56,711 nucleotides of DNA from Reyranella sp. (GTDB taxonomy: Bacteria > Pseudomonadota > Alphaproteobacteria > Reyranellales > Reyranellaceae): positions 1 to 56,711 of the forward strand of contig JAKFVH010000013.1 of NCBI GenBank assembly GCA_021732285.1, read 5' to 3'. The position numbers and the translations under genes were made by a program. Below the pieces are notes generated by a model, which saw only the letters and a list, made by a program, of their open reading frames with translations, was not told the origin of the DNA and did not search any database. Below, in pieces: positions 9,038 to 16,289 of the stretch; within the stretch, counting starts at the first letter, position 1, and each line of letters begins with the position of its first letter.

Positions 9038-10420
9038 TTATGCGGCCGGCGCACGCACGACACCCGCCTTTTCGAGATGGCGCGCGACGCGCAGCGCGGC
9101 GGCCTCGTTGTAGTGGTTGGCGATGACTTGTACGCCGATCGGCAGGCCGCCCGACTTGTGCAAGGGCACGGCCACGACCGGCAGGCCGATGAAGGAGATC
9201 GGCTGGGTGAACAGGCCGAGATTGGCGCGCACCGGCAGGTCGACGCCGCCCAGCTTCATCATCACCTGGCCGAGCTTGGGCGCGGTGCAGGGCGTCGCCG
9301 GGGCGAGGATGATGTCGACCTCCTCGAACAGCTTCTGCACCGCCGCGCGATAGTGCCGGCGGAAGCGCTGCGCCTTGACGTACCACGAGCCCGGCAACAG
9401 CGCGCCCGCCATCAGGCGCTCGCGCGTGTCGGGATCGAAGTCCTGCGGCCGCGTGCGCAGGCGCGGCAGGTGCAGCTGGCCGCCCTCGATGGCGGTGATG
9501 ACGTAGGCGGCCGAGCGCGCCACGCCGGCCTGCGGGATCACGATGGTCTTCGTGGCATTCAGCGCCTTGGCGACGGTGGCCACCGCCTCGAACGCCTCGG
9601 GCTCGCCGCCCCTGGCGAAGTAGTCGCCGGCAACGGCGATGCGCAGGCCGCCGATGCCCTCGTTCAGTAACGGCGCGGTCGGATCAGCCGGCCGGTCGGT
9701 GCAGACCGGGTCGTCGGGATCCCAGCCCTGCATGGCGTCGAACGACAGCGCGAGATCCTCGACCGAGCGGGCGATTGGCCCGAGATGGTCGAAGGCATCG
9801 ACGAAGGGAAAAGAGCCGGCGCGGCTCAGCCGGCCGTAGGTCGGTTTTAGCCCGAACAGGCCGCACAGCGAGGACGGCACGCGGATCGAGCCGTTGGTGT
9901 CGGAGCCGAGCGACAAGGGCACCTCGCCCGCCGCCACCGACGCGCCCGAACCGCCAGACGAGCCGCCGGTCATGCGCGTCGTGTCGTGCGGATTGCAGCT
10001 CGGCCCGTAATGGGCGTTCTCGCCGGTGAAGTCATAGGCGTACTCACCCATGTTGAGGCCGCCCACGAGGATCGCGCCGGCGGCCTCGAGCTTGCGCACC
10101 AGCGAGCCGTCGCGCGCGGCTTTGGGGCCGTCGACGTTGATCTTCGACCCGGCGCGCGTCGGCAGGCCTTTTATGTCGAACAGGTTTTTCACCGCGAAGG
10201 GCACGCCGGCCAGCGGGCCGCGATGGGTGCCGGCGTCGATCTCGGCGGCCCGCTTGCGGGCCCGCTCGGCTAAAACGTCGGTGAAGGCGTTGACGGTGGG
10301 CTCGCTGGTCTCGATGCGGGTCAGCGTCGCCTCGATCACGGCGGCGGCCTTGACCTTGCCGCTGATCACGGCACGGGCGATGTCGGTCGCGGTCGCCTGC
10401 TTGGAGAGCGGATCGGTCAT
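9038..10420 (-). CDS. atzE: AtzE-like amidase, 1-carboxybiuret hydrolase large subunit
   Basis: A 460-aa amidase-signature enzyme, close to the length of AtzE. The Ser-cisSer-Lys triad is visible as Lys78 (FAVKNLFD), cis-Ser154 (MTGGSSGGSGA) and Ser178 (SDTNGSIR). Family knowledge: AtzE deaminates 1-carboxybiuret to 1,3-dicarboxyurea and works as a heterotetramer with the small AtzG subunit. Its ATG overlaps the AtzG stop codon as ATGA, so the subunits are translationally coupled. It is part of the ABC-transporter operon driven from 16.2 kb. A relaxed amidase on another imported ureide is possible, but the atzG and atzH neighbours make the AtzE assignment strong. Confidence 0.9.
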   Translation of the reverse strand: MTDPLSKQATATDIARAVISGKVKAAAVIEATLTRIETSEPTVNAFTDVLAERARKRAAEIDAGTHRGPLAGVPFAVKNLFDIKGLPTRAGSKINVDGPKAARDGSLVRKLEAAGAILVGGLNMGEYAYDFTGENAHYGPSCNPHDTTRMTGGSSGGSGASVAAGEVPLSLGSDTNGSIRVPSSLCGLFGLKPTYGRLSRAGSFPFVDAFDHLGPIARSVEDLALSFDAMQGWDPDDPVCTDRPADPTAPLLNEGIGGLRIAVAGDYFARGGEPEAFEAVATVAKALNATKTIVIPQAGVARSAAYVITAIEGGQLHLPRLRTRPQDFDPDTRERLMAGALLPGSWYVKAQRFRRHYRAAVQKLFEEVDIILAPATPCTAPKLGQVMMKLGGVDLPVRANLGLFTQPISFIGLPVVAVPLHKSGGLPIGVQVIANHYNEAAALRVARHLEKAGVVRAPAA

Positions 10421-10605
10421 GGCCGGAACACCGGCGCGGAGGTCAGCTCGTCGTCGACTTCGACCTCGAGCAAGGGCTTGGCGATCAGCATCGAGCGCTC
10501 GTAGTTCACGATGACGTTGGCGCGGTACTGCGGCGCGATCGGCAGGCCGATCGCCTTGGCGGCTTCGTCGACCAGCGTGCCGACATCGGGCTTTTCGTCA
10601 GCCAC
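10417..10605 (-). CDS. atzG: AtzG-like DUF4089 small subunit
   Basis: A 62-aa GatC-like protein, the structural partner of AtzE. It carries the DUF4089 pattern VDEAAKAIGLPI, then QYRANVIVNYERSMLIAKPLLE, and ends ELTSAPVFRP, where the family has a xPAPVFRP tail. The start is GTG with a GAGGGAGAG ribosome site; the ABC ATPase stop is 15 bases upstream. A conserved small ORF joined by ATGA to an amidase is typical of the AtzG-AtzE pair, which derives from the GatCA transamidosome. Confidence 0.88.
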   Translation of the reverse strand: MADEKPDVGTLVDEAAKAIGLPIAPQYRANVIVNYERSMLIAKPLLEVEVDDELTSAPVFRP

Positions 10606-10620
10606 GGTCTCTCTCCCTCT

Positions 10621-11574
10621 TCAAGCGAAGTGACAGGCAGCCTGCCGCGCCGGGGCGACGGTGCGCAAGACCGGCATTTCGGCCGAGCAGCGCGGCTCGC
10701 CCCGCGGACAGCGGCCGTAGAAGCGGCACACCGTCGGATCGGGATCGATCGGGCTGCGCGGCTCGCCGCCAAGACGCAGGCGGCCGACGCGCTTGTCGGG
10801 ATCGGCCTGCGGGATGGCTGAGATGAGTGCGCGTGTGTAGGGGTGTTTGGGATCGGCGAACAGCTCGGCGGCCGGGCCGGATTCGACGATCTTGCCGAGA
10901 TACATCACCAGCACGCGATCGCACAGCAGGCGCACGACGTTGAGGTCGTGACTGACGAACAGATAGCTCATGCCGAGCTCGTGCTTGAGCTGCTGCAGGA
11001 GTTTCAGGATCACGACCTGCACCGAGACGTCGAGCGCCGCCGTCGGCTCGTCGAGGATCAGGAGCTCGGGCTCGACCGCGATGGCGCGGGCAATCCCCAC
11101 CCTCGCCTTCTGGCCGCCCGAGAGCTGGTGCGGGAAGCGGGTCAAAAGCTCGCGCGGCAGGCCGGTCATGTCAGCCAGCGCCTCGACGCGGCTTTTCAGC
11201 GCCGCGCCCGACATCTTCTTCAGGCGGCGGATGGGATCGGCGATGGCGTCGGCCGCCGTGTAGCGCGGGTTGAGCGAATCGCCCGCGTCCTGGAACACCA
11301 TCTGGATGCGCGCGCGGTTGGGGTTGCCGGCGAAGGCGCGCGCCCGCATGTCGGCAAGCTCGGTGCCGGCCAGCCGGATGCTGCCCGACGTCGGATCGAG
11401 CAGCCGGTTGATCAGACGGACGAGCGTGGACTTGCCGCAGCCCGATTCGCCCACCAGGCCGACGGTCTCGCCGCGACCGATGGTGAAGGTCACTTCGTCG
11501 ACGGCGTGCAGCAAGCGCTTGTTGCCGACGTCGAAGCGCTTGGCCAGTTCGGCGATGTCGAGCAAGGCCGTCAT
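10621..11574 (-). CDS. Dipeptide/oligopeptide-type ABC transporter ATP-binding protein (DppF-like)
   Basis: A 317-aa ATPase energising the importer of the ureide locus. It shows Walker A GESGCGKSTLV, signature LSGGQKARVGIARA and Walker B LLILDEPTAALDVS. The C-terminal extension has the cysteine cluster seen in DppF/OppF proteins (TVCRFYGRCPRGEPRC), which binds an iron-sulfur cluster in some homologues. The ATG overlaps the stop of the preceding ATPase gene (ATGA). Its pairing with the next ATPase as a heterodimer is standard for this transporter class. The substrate is inferred from neighbours to be a ureide or small amide rather than a peptide. Confidence 0.9.
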   Translation of the reverse strand: MTALLDIAELAKRFDVGNKRLLHAVDEVTFTIGRGETVGLVGESGCGKSTLVRLINRLLDPTSGSIRLAGTELADMRARAFAGNPNRARIQMVFQDAGDSLNPRYTAADAIADPIRRLKKMSGAALKSRVEALADMTGLPRELLTRFPHQLSGGQKARVGIARAIAVEPELLILDEPTAALDVSVQVVILKLLQQLKHELGMSYLFVSHDLNVVRLLCDRVLVMYLGKIVESGPAAELFADPKHPYTRALISAIPQADPDKRVGRLRLGGEPRSPIDPDPTVCRFYGRCPRGEPRCSAEMPVLRTVAPARQAACHFA

Positions 11575-12539
11575 AGCGGGTTCCAGCACGAGACGACGTG
11601 GCGCTCATCGACCACTCGGTGCGGCAAAGGTTTTGTGCAGTCGTCGATGCGCCGCTCGCAGCGGCCGCTGTAGCGGCACGCCGGCAGGTCGGGCCGGCGC
11701 AGATCGGGCAGGCCACCCGGGATCGAGGCGAGCTCGGCGAGCGAGACCGTCTCGCCCGGTGTCGCGGCCAAAAGCTTGGCCGAATAGGGATGACGCGGAT
11801 GGGCGAACAGCTCGCGCGCCGGCGCTGCTTCGACGACGTGGCCGGCATGCATGACGACGATGCGGTCGCAGTATTCGGCGGCCAGCGCGAGATCGTGGGT
11901 GATGAAGATCGTCGCCATGCCCGATTCGTGCGCGAGCTCGCCGATCAGGTCCATGATCACGGCCTGGGTGGTGACGTCGAGACCGGTGGTCGGCTCGTCG
12001 GCGATCAGGAGCGCCGGCCGGCAGGCGAGCGCGATGGCGATCATGATGCGCTGGCACATGCCGCCCGACAGCTCGAAGGGATAGGCTTCGACGCGGCGCT
12101 CGGGATCGGGAATGCGCACGCGCTTCAGCATCTCCACGGCGGCGCGCGGCGCGTCGGAGCGCGTGGCGCCGCCGTGGCGCACCAGCACGTCGGCGATCTG
12201 CTGGCCGACCTTGCGGATCGGGTTCAGCGCCGTGCGCGGGTTCTGGAAGATCATCGAGAGCTCGCGGCCGCGCTGCTCGGCCAGGTCGCGCTCGGAAAGC
12301 GCCAAAAGGTCGGCGCCGCCGAACAGGGCACGGCCGGAGGTGACCTTGCCCGCCGGATCGAGGATGCCCATGACGGCGAAGGCGGTGACCGACTTGCCCG
12401 AGCCCGATTCGCCCACCAGAGCCACGGTCTCGCCCTTGTCGACGCTGAAGCCGACATGGTCGAGCACCTTGACGATGCCCGAGCGCGTGCGGAACTCGAC
12501 CGACAGGTCCTCCACGGCGAGGGCAGGCACGGCGGTCAT
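11571..12539 (-). CDS. Dipeptide/oligopeptide-type ABC transporter ATP-binding protein (DppD-like)
   Basis: A 322-aa ATPase of the DppD group. Walker A GESGSGKSVTAF, signature LSGGMCQRIMIAIA and Walker B LLIADEPTTGLDVT are clear. The C-terminus carries the cysteine-containing tail (ACRYSGRCERRIDDC). The start was placed at the ATG overlapping the permease stop (ATGA), which removes 51 unrelated upstream residues. It acts with the DppF-like ATPase on the cytoplasmic face of the importer. Confidence 0.9.
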   Translation of the reverse strand: MTAVPALAVEDLSVEFRTRSGIVKVLDHVGFSVDKGETVALVGESGSGKSVTAFAVMGILDPAGKVTSGRALFGGADLLALSERDLAEQRGRELSMIFQNPRTALNPIRKVGQQIADVLVRHGGATRSDAPRAAVEMLKRVRIPDPERRVEAYPFELSGGMCQRIMIAIALACRPALLIADEPTTGLDVTTQAVIMDLIGELAHESGMATIFITHDLALAAEYCDRIVVMHAGHVVEAAPARELFAHPRHPYSAKLLAATPGETVSLAELASIPGGLPDLRRPDLPACRYSGRCERRIDDCTKPLPHRVVDERHVVSCWNPL

Positions 12540-13393
12540 GTGCGCTGCCTCGGGTCGATGATGTCGCGCAACCCGTCGCCTAACAGGTTGAAGCAGAACA
12601 CGGCCAGCATCAGCGCCGCGCCAGGGAACAGCGCGATCCACCATTCGCCGGACTGGATGAAGTTGGCGCCCTCGGCGACCATGATGCCCCACTCCGGCGC
12701 CGGCGGCCGCACGCCGAGGCCGATGAAGGAGAGGCCCGCGGCGTTGAGGATGGCGTAGCCCATGGTGAGCGACATCTGCACCATCATGATGGGCATGATG
12801 TTGGGCAGGACATGGCCCAGCAGCACGCGCGCCTCGCCGTTGCCCGAGAGGCGCGCCGCCTCGACGAAGCCCGCCTCGCGCCGAACGTTGGCCTCGGCGC
12901 GGGCGACACGGGCGTAGAGCGGAAAGTTGATGATGGCGGTGGCGATCACGATGTTGATCACCTCGTTGCCCAGCGCCGCCACGATGCCCATGGCGAGCAC
13001 GAACAATGGAAAGGCCATGATGGTGTCAGCCAGGCGGCCGACGACGCGGTCGGTCCAGCCGCCGAAGTAGCCCGCCGCCACGCCCGACAGGGCGCCCAGC
13101 ATGAAGGCCAGGATCACCGAGGCGAAGGCGATCGAGAGATCGAGACGGGTGGCGACCAGCACGCGGCTAAAGATGTCGCGGCCGAGCTGATCGGTGCCGA
13201 ACCAGTGTGCCGCCGACGGCGGCTTCAGCGCCATCGCGGCGTTGCTCTGCAGGGGACTGTAGGGTGCCAGCATCGGTCCGAAGATCGCTGCCACCAGGAG
13301 CATCGCGAACAGTGCGAAGGCCAGGCCCGTCACCGGGTTCTCCGAAAGCACGTAGCGGGCGTGGCGCAGCAAAGGAATCATTGCCGAGAGCAC
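12536..13393 (-). CDS. ABC transporter permease (DppC-like)
   Basis: A 285-aa inner-membrane permease. A first membrane segment near residues 22-42 is followed by the periplasmic segment typical of DppC (HWFGTDQLGRDIFSRV) and then five more hydrophobic helices. The EAA-loop motif that contacts the ATPases is visible as EAARLSGNGEARVLLGHVLPN. The GTG at 13393 was taken as the start; an ATG four codons later is an alternative. A 62-base perfect palindrome separates it from the DppB-like gene upstream. Confidence 0.88.
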   Translation of the reverse strand: MLSAMIPLLRHARYVLSENPVTGLAFALFAMLLVAAIFGPMLAPYSPLQSNAAMALKPPSAAHWFGTDQLGRDIFSRVLVATRLDLSIAFASVILAFMLGALSGVAAGYFGGWTDRVVGRLADTIMAFPLFVLAMGIVAALGNEVINIVIATAIINFPLYARVARAEANVRREAGFVEAARLSGNGEARVLLGHVLPNIMPIMMVQMSLTMGYAILNAAGLSFIGLGVRPPAPEWGIMVAEGANFIQSGEWWIALFPGAALMLAVFCFNLLGDGLRDIIDPRQRT

Positions 13394-13405
13394 TTTCTTT
13401 CAAGC

Positions 13406-13467
13406 TCTTCCGGACCGCGCGCTTCCAGCGCGCTCATGAGCGCGCTGGAAGCGCGCGGTCCGGAAGA
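13406..13467. repeat. 62-bp perfect palindrome between the permease genes
   Basis: Two 31-base arms meet at CATG without a loop: the left arm runs 13406-13436 and the right arm 13437-13467, with no mismatch. Blocks include TCTTCCGGACCGCGCG and its complement. It lies in the gap between dppB-like and dppC-like genes of one operon, and a related 51-base palindrome is on the other side of dppB. In RNA it would form a very stable hairpin that could end transcription in part or protect upstream mRNA. Confidence 0.85.
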
Positions 13468-13486
13468 ACATGACGTGCCAGGCATG

Positions 13487-14500
13487 TCAGCTATCCAGCC
13501 GCACACGCGGGTCGACCAGGCCGTAGAGCAGGTCGATCGCGAGATTCAGCGCGACGTAGAGGACCGCCATCGTCAGCACGAAGCCCTGCACCGGTGCATA
13601 GTCGGACGTGATCAGCGCATTCACGGCATAGAGGCCGATGCCGGGCCAGGCGAACACCGTCTCGACCAGCACGTTGGCGCCCAGCAGGAAGGAGAAGACC
13701 ATGCCGAGCACGGTGATGACCGGCAGCACGGCGTTGCGGAAGGCGTAGGTGAAGACGACGGTGCCGGGCGCCAGGCCGCTCGCCCGCGCGGTGCGGATAA
13801 AATCGCTGCCCAGCACCGACAGCATCGAGCCGCGGGTCATGCGGGCAAGCGGGGCGAGCGAGAAGATCGCCATCGAGATCGCGGGCAAGGCGAGCTGGCG
13901 CAGCGCCCCCCAGAACACCTCCATGTTGCCGGTGAGCGCGGAGTCGATCAGGTAGAAGCCCGTGATGTGCGTGGGTGGCGACAGGAAGACGTCGAGGCGG
14001 CCGCTCGGCGCCGGCGCCCATTGCAGCAGGTAATAGAAGACATAGGCGAACAGGAGGCCGGTGAAGAACACCGGCAGCGACACGCCGGCCGTGGTCACGA
14101 TGCGGCAGAGATGGTCGATCCAGGTGCCCTGTTTAACCGCCGCCAGCACGCCGAGTGGGATGGCGATGCCCACCGCGAGGATCAGGGCGAACAACGTGAG
14201 CTCGGCCGAGGCCGGCAGGCGGGTGGCGATCTCGGTCACCACCGGCTGGCCGGTGCTGAGCGAGTTGCCGAGATTGCCGTGCGCCAGGTCGACGATATAG
14301 CCAACGAACTGCTCGGGCAGCGACTTGTCGAGCCCGAGCTTGGTCCTGATCTCGGCGATCGCCTGCGGGCTTGCCGCCAGCCCCGCGAAGTAGGCCGCCG
14401 GATCGCCCGGCAACAGCCGCGTCAGCATGAAGGTGACCACGACGACCCCGACGATGCTCGGGACCGCCGTCGCCAGACGCGACAGGAGGAGCTTCAACAT
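13487..14500 (-). CDS. ABC transporter permease (DppB-like)
   Basis: A 337-aa permease with an N-terminal helix (residues 10-30) and the family hallmark LPGDPAAYF at about 30-38. Five further membrane segments follow. The EAA-like loop reads ARASGLAPGTVVFTYAFRNAVLP, and the C-terminus ends VYALNL-type followed by LVDPRVRLDS (here VALNLAIDLLYGLVDPRV), as in DppB. It is the second gene of the operon, after the binding protein, and is flanked on both sides by near-perfect palindromes. Confidence 0.9.
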   Translation of the reverse strand: MLKLLLSRLATAVPSIVGVVVVTFMLTRLLPGDPAAYFAGLAASPQAIAEIRTKLGLDKSLPEQFVGYIVDLAHGNLGNSLSTGQPVVTEIATRLPASAELTLFALILAVGIAIPLGVLAAVKQGTWIDHLCRIVTTAGVSLPVFFTGLLFAYVFYYLLQWAPAPSGRLDVFLSPPTHITGFYLIDSALTGNMEVFWGALRQLALPAISMAIFSLAPLARMTRGSMLSVLGSDFIRTARASGLAPGTVVFTYAFRNAVLPVITVLGMVFSFLLGANVLVETVFAWPGIGLYAVNALITSDYAPVQGFVLTMAVLYVALNLAIDLLYGLVDPRVRLDS

Positions 14501-14503
14501 CTG

Positions 14504-14554
14504 GGAGCGCGGGCCTCTGGCCCGCTCATGAAGCGGGCCAGAGGCCCGCGCTCC
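14504..14554. repeat. 51-bp hairpin palindrome between the binding-protein and DppB-like genes
   Basis: Perfect 23-base arms (14504-14526 and 14532-14554) enclose the loop CATGA. The arm contains GGAGCGCGGGCCTCTGG. It shares its layout, GC alternation and TCATGA-type centre with the 62-base palindrome at 13406-13467, so both probably belong to one dispersed repeat family. Lying directly after the binding-protein gene, it may allow higher expression of that gene than of the membrane genes, as known for hairpins in maltose and peptide transport operons. Confidence 0.85.
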
Positions 14555-14573
14555 GATGACGCCGTCGGCAATG

Positions 14574-16175
14574 TCAGCCCTTCACAAGCTGCCGATAGTC
14601 GAGCTGGCGGTGGAACCAGTAGCGGTAGCCGGTGACGTTCTTCTGCATCGCCACGTTCAAGAGCGGCTGATAGATCGGCACGCGCGGCACTTCCTCGAAG
14701 GCCATGTCGATAAAGCCCTTCACCGCCGCCTCGTATTCGGGCCCTGTGGTAAAGCGCGCCTTGTCTATGAGCGCGTCCATCGCCGGGTTCTTGTAGCCCA
14801 TCGTGTTGAAGACGGCGTTCTGGCCGTGATAGCACCAGAAGAAGAAGTACTCCGGATAGTTCAGCCAGCCGCCGAAGGCGTTGGTGATCATCGGCATGTT
14901 CTTCTTCAGAAGCTCGCCGCGCCAGTTGGCGCCCGGGATCTTGTTGATCGTGGCCTTGATGCCGATCTGCGCCAGGCTCTCCTGCACCAGAATGGTGAGC
15001 GGCTCATTGGTGCTGGCAAGCCCCAGGTCGAACGACAGCGTGGTCTCGAAGCCCTGCGGATAGCCCGCCTCGGCCATCAGCGCCTTGGCCTTGGCGATGT
15101 CGGTCTTGTAACCGTCCTTCTGCGGCCAGTAGACGCCCTTGAACTTGTTGTCGGCGCCGCCGAACAGCGGGATGGCCTGGCCGAACAACACTGCGTCCAT
15201 GATCTGCTGGTAAGGCACGGCATAGGCCACGGCCTGGCGGACCTTGACGTTGTCGAACGGCTTCTGGTTCACGTTCATGCCGAGATACATCATCGCGTTC
15301 TCGATCGGCGTGCCGATCACGGTGAGCTTGGGCGACGACTTCAGCTCGGAGAAATCCTTCGACGGCAGGTCGAACGACAGGTCGGCGTCGCCGCGCTCGA
15401 GCAGCGCGCGCCGGTTACCGGCCGACGGGATGATGCGCATGATGACGCGCCGGATCTTGGGCATCGGCCCGTTCTTCCAGTCGTCGTTGCGCGCATAGAC
15501 GACCTCCTGTCCCGGCTGCCAGCGCTCGACCTTGTAGGCGCCGCCCGAGGCATGGTTGTTCTTGCACCATTCCATGGCCCACGGATCGGTCGCGGTCGCG
15601 TTCTTCTTGCAGAGCTCGGAGTTCATGATCACCGGCACGGGCACGGCGAGGTCGGGCATGGTGAGCTTGTCGTCGCGGACGAAGTCGACGCGGAAGGTGT
15701 TGTCGTCGACCACCACGAACTGTTCCGGCTTTTCCAGCGAGCCCGCCTTCATCTGGAAGGTCGGGAAGCCGCCCACCGTGACGGCGCGGTCGAACGACCA
15801 CTTCACGTCCTTGGCGGTGATCGGCGTGCCGTCGTGGAACTTGGCGTCGCGGCGCAGCTTGAAGGTCACCGAGTTGGGCTTCAGGTCCCATTCGGTGGCG
15901 AGCTCGGGCTCGAGCTTGGTGTAGTCGTAATGGTCGTTGCCGTTGGCGTCCTTCTTGACGCCGTAGGTCATCAGCCGGTCGTGGGTGTTCCAGGAGACTT
16001 CGTAGGCCGGCCGATTGGCGCCGACGCCGTGGATGTCCATCGAGTTGGGCGGGCTCTCGCCCACGATCAGCAAGGTCTCGTTGCGCGCCTGCGCCTTGGC
16101 TTCGGACCAGATCGCCGGTGCCGCTGCCGCCGCGGCGCCCACTGCCGTACCCTTGAAGAACGTGCGACGCTTCAT
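14574..16175 (-). CDS. Periplasmic ABC substrate-binding protein, SBP_bac_5 family, Tat-type signal
   Basis: A 533-aa solute-binding protein, first gene of the ureide operon. The start at 16175 has AGGGGGC before it. The leader reads MKRRTFFKGTAVGAAAAAAP, a twin-arginine-like signal, with cleavage near EAKAQA. Family segments include TYGVKKDANG, AKDVKWSFDRAV, WQPGQEVVYARNDDW and VRQAVAYAVPYQQIM. It delivers substrate to the DppB/C-like permeases. SBP_bac_5 proteins bind peptides, nickel complexes, opines and others, so the ureide substrate is inferred from the co-transcribed atzGEH genes. Confidence 0.9.
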   Translation of the reverse strand: MKRRTFFKGTAVGAAAAAAPAIWSEAKAQARNETLLIVGESPPNSMDIHGVGANRPAYEVSWNTHDRLMTYGVKKDANGNDHYDYTKLEPELATEWDLKPNSVTFKLRRDAKFHDGTPITAKDVKWSFDRAVTVGGFPTFQMKAGSLEKPEQFVVVDDNTFRVDFVRDDKLTMPDLAVPVPVIMNSELCKKNATATDPWAMEWCKNNHASGGAYKVERWQPGQEVVYARNDDWKNGPMPKIRRVIMRIIPSAGNRRALLERGDADLSFDLPSKDFSELKSSPKLTVIGTPIENAMMYLGMNVNQKPFDNVKVRQAVAYAVPYQQIMDAVLFGQAIPLFGGADNKFKGVYWPQKDGYKTDIAKAKALMAEAGYPQGFETTLSFDLGLASTNEPLTILVQESLAQIGIKATINKIPGANWRGELLKKNMPMITNAFGGWLNYPEYFFFWCYHGQNAVFNTMGYKNPAMDALIDKARFTTGPEYEAAVKGFIDMAFEEVPRVPIYQPLLNVAMQKNVTGYRYWFHRQLDYRQLVKG

Positions 16176-16217
16176 TGATGCCCCCTGGCGTTTTTCAGCT
16201 TCCCCGGGAGCCTTGAA

Positions 16218-16234
16218 GGCAAGTTGCGTGCCAA
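16218..16234 (-). promoter_or_regulatory. Sigma-54 (RpoN) -24/-12 promoter for the transporter-atzGEH operon
   Basis: On the minus strand the sequence reads TTGGCACGCAACTTGCC. It matches the sigma-54 consensus YTGGCACGrNNNTTGCW at all core positions, with the required GG-N10-GC spacing. Predicted transcription starts near 16207, about 30 bases before the ATG of the binding protein. Sigma-54 control fits a nitrogen-scavenging operon activated by NtrC or a dedicated activator. No classical NtrC site was recognised by eye. This is a sequence match, not a mapped promoter. Confidence 0.75.
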
Positions 16235-16252
16235 AGCCCGCGCTCATGTGGC

Positions 16253-16266
16253 GGCTGATTTCAGCC
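16253..16266. promoter_or_regulatory. Candidate operator palindrome in the divergent atz control region
   Basis: GGCTGATTTCAGCC is a 14-base sequence with perfect 6-base arms around a TT centre. It lies between the sigma-54 promoter and the AtzF start, roughly 50 bases upstream of the predicted transporter-operon start. A second palindrome, GCGCTGCGCAGCGC, occurs at 16320-16333 inside atzF, near -115, but its GC repetition makes chance likely. Either could bind a regulator; the evidence is symmetry and position only. Confidence 0.4.
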
Positions 16267-16289
16267 TCATGCTTGTCTAAAACCACGCC

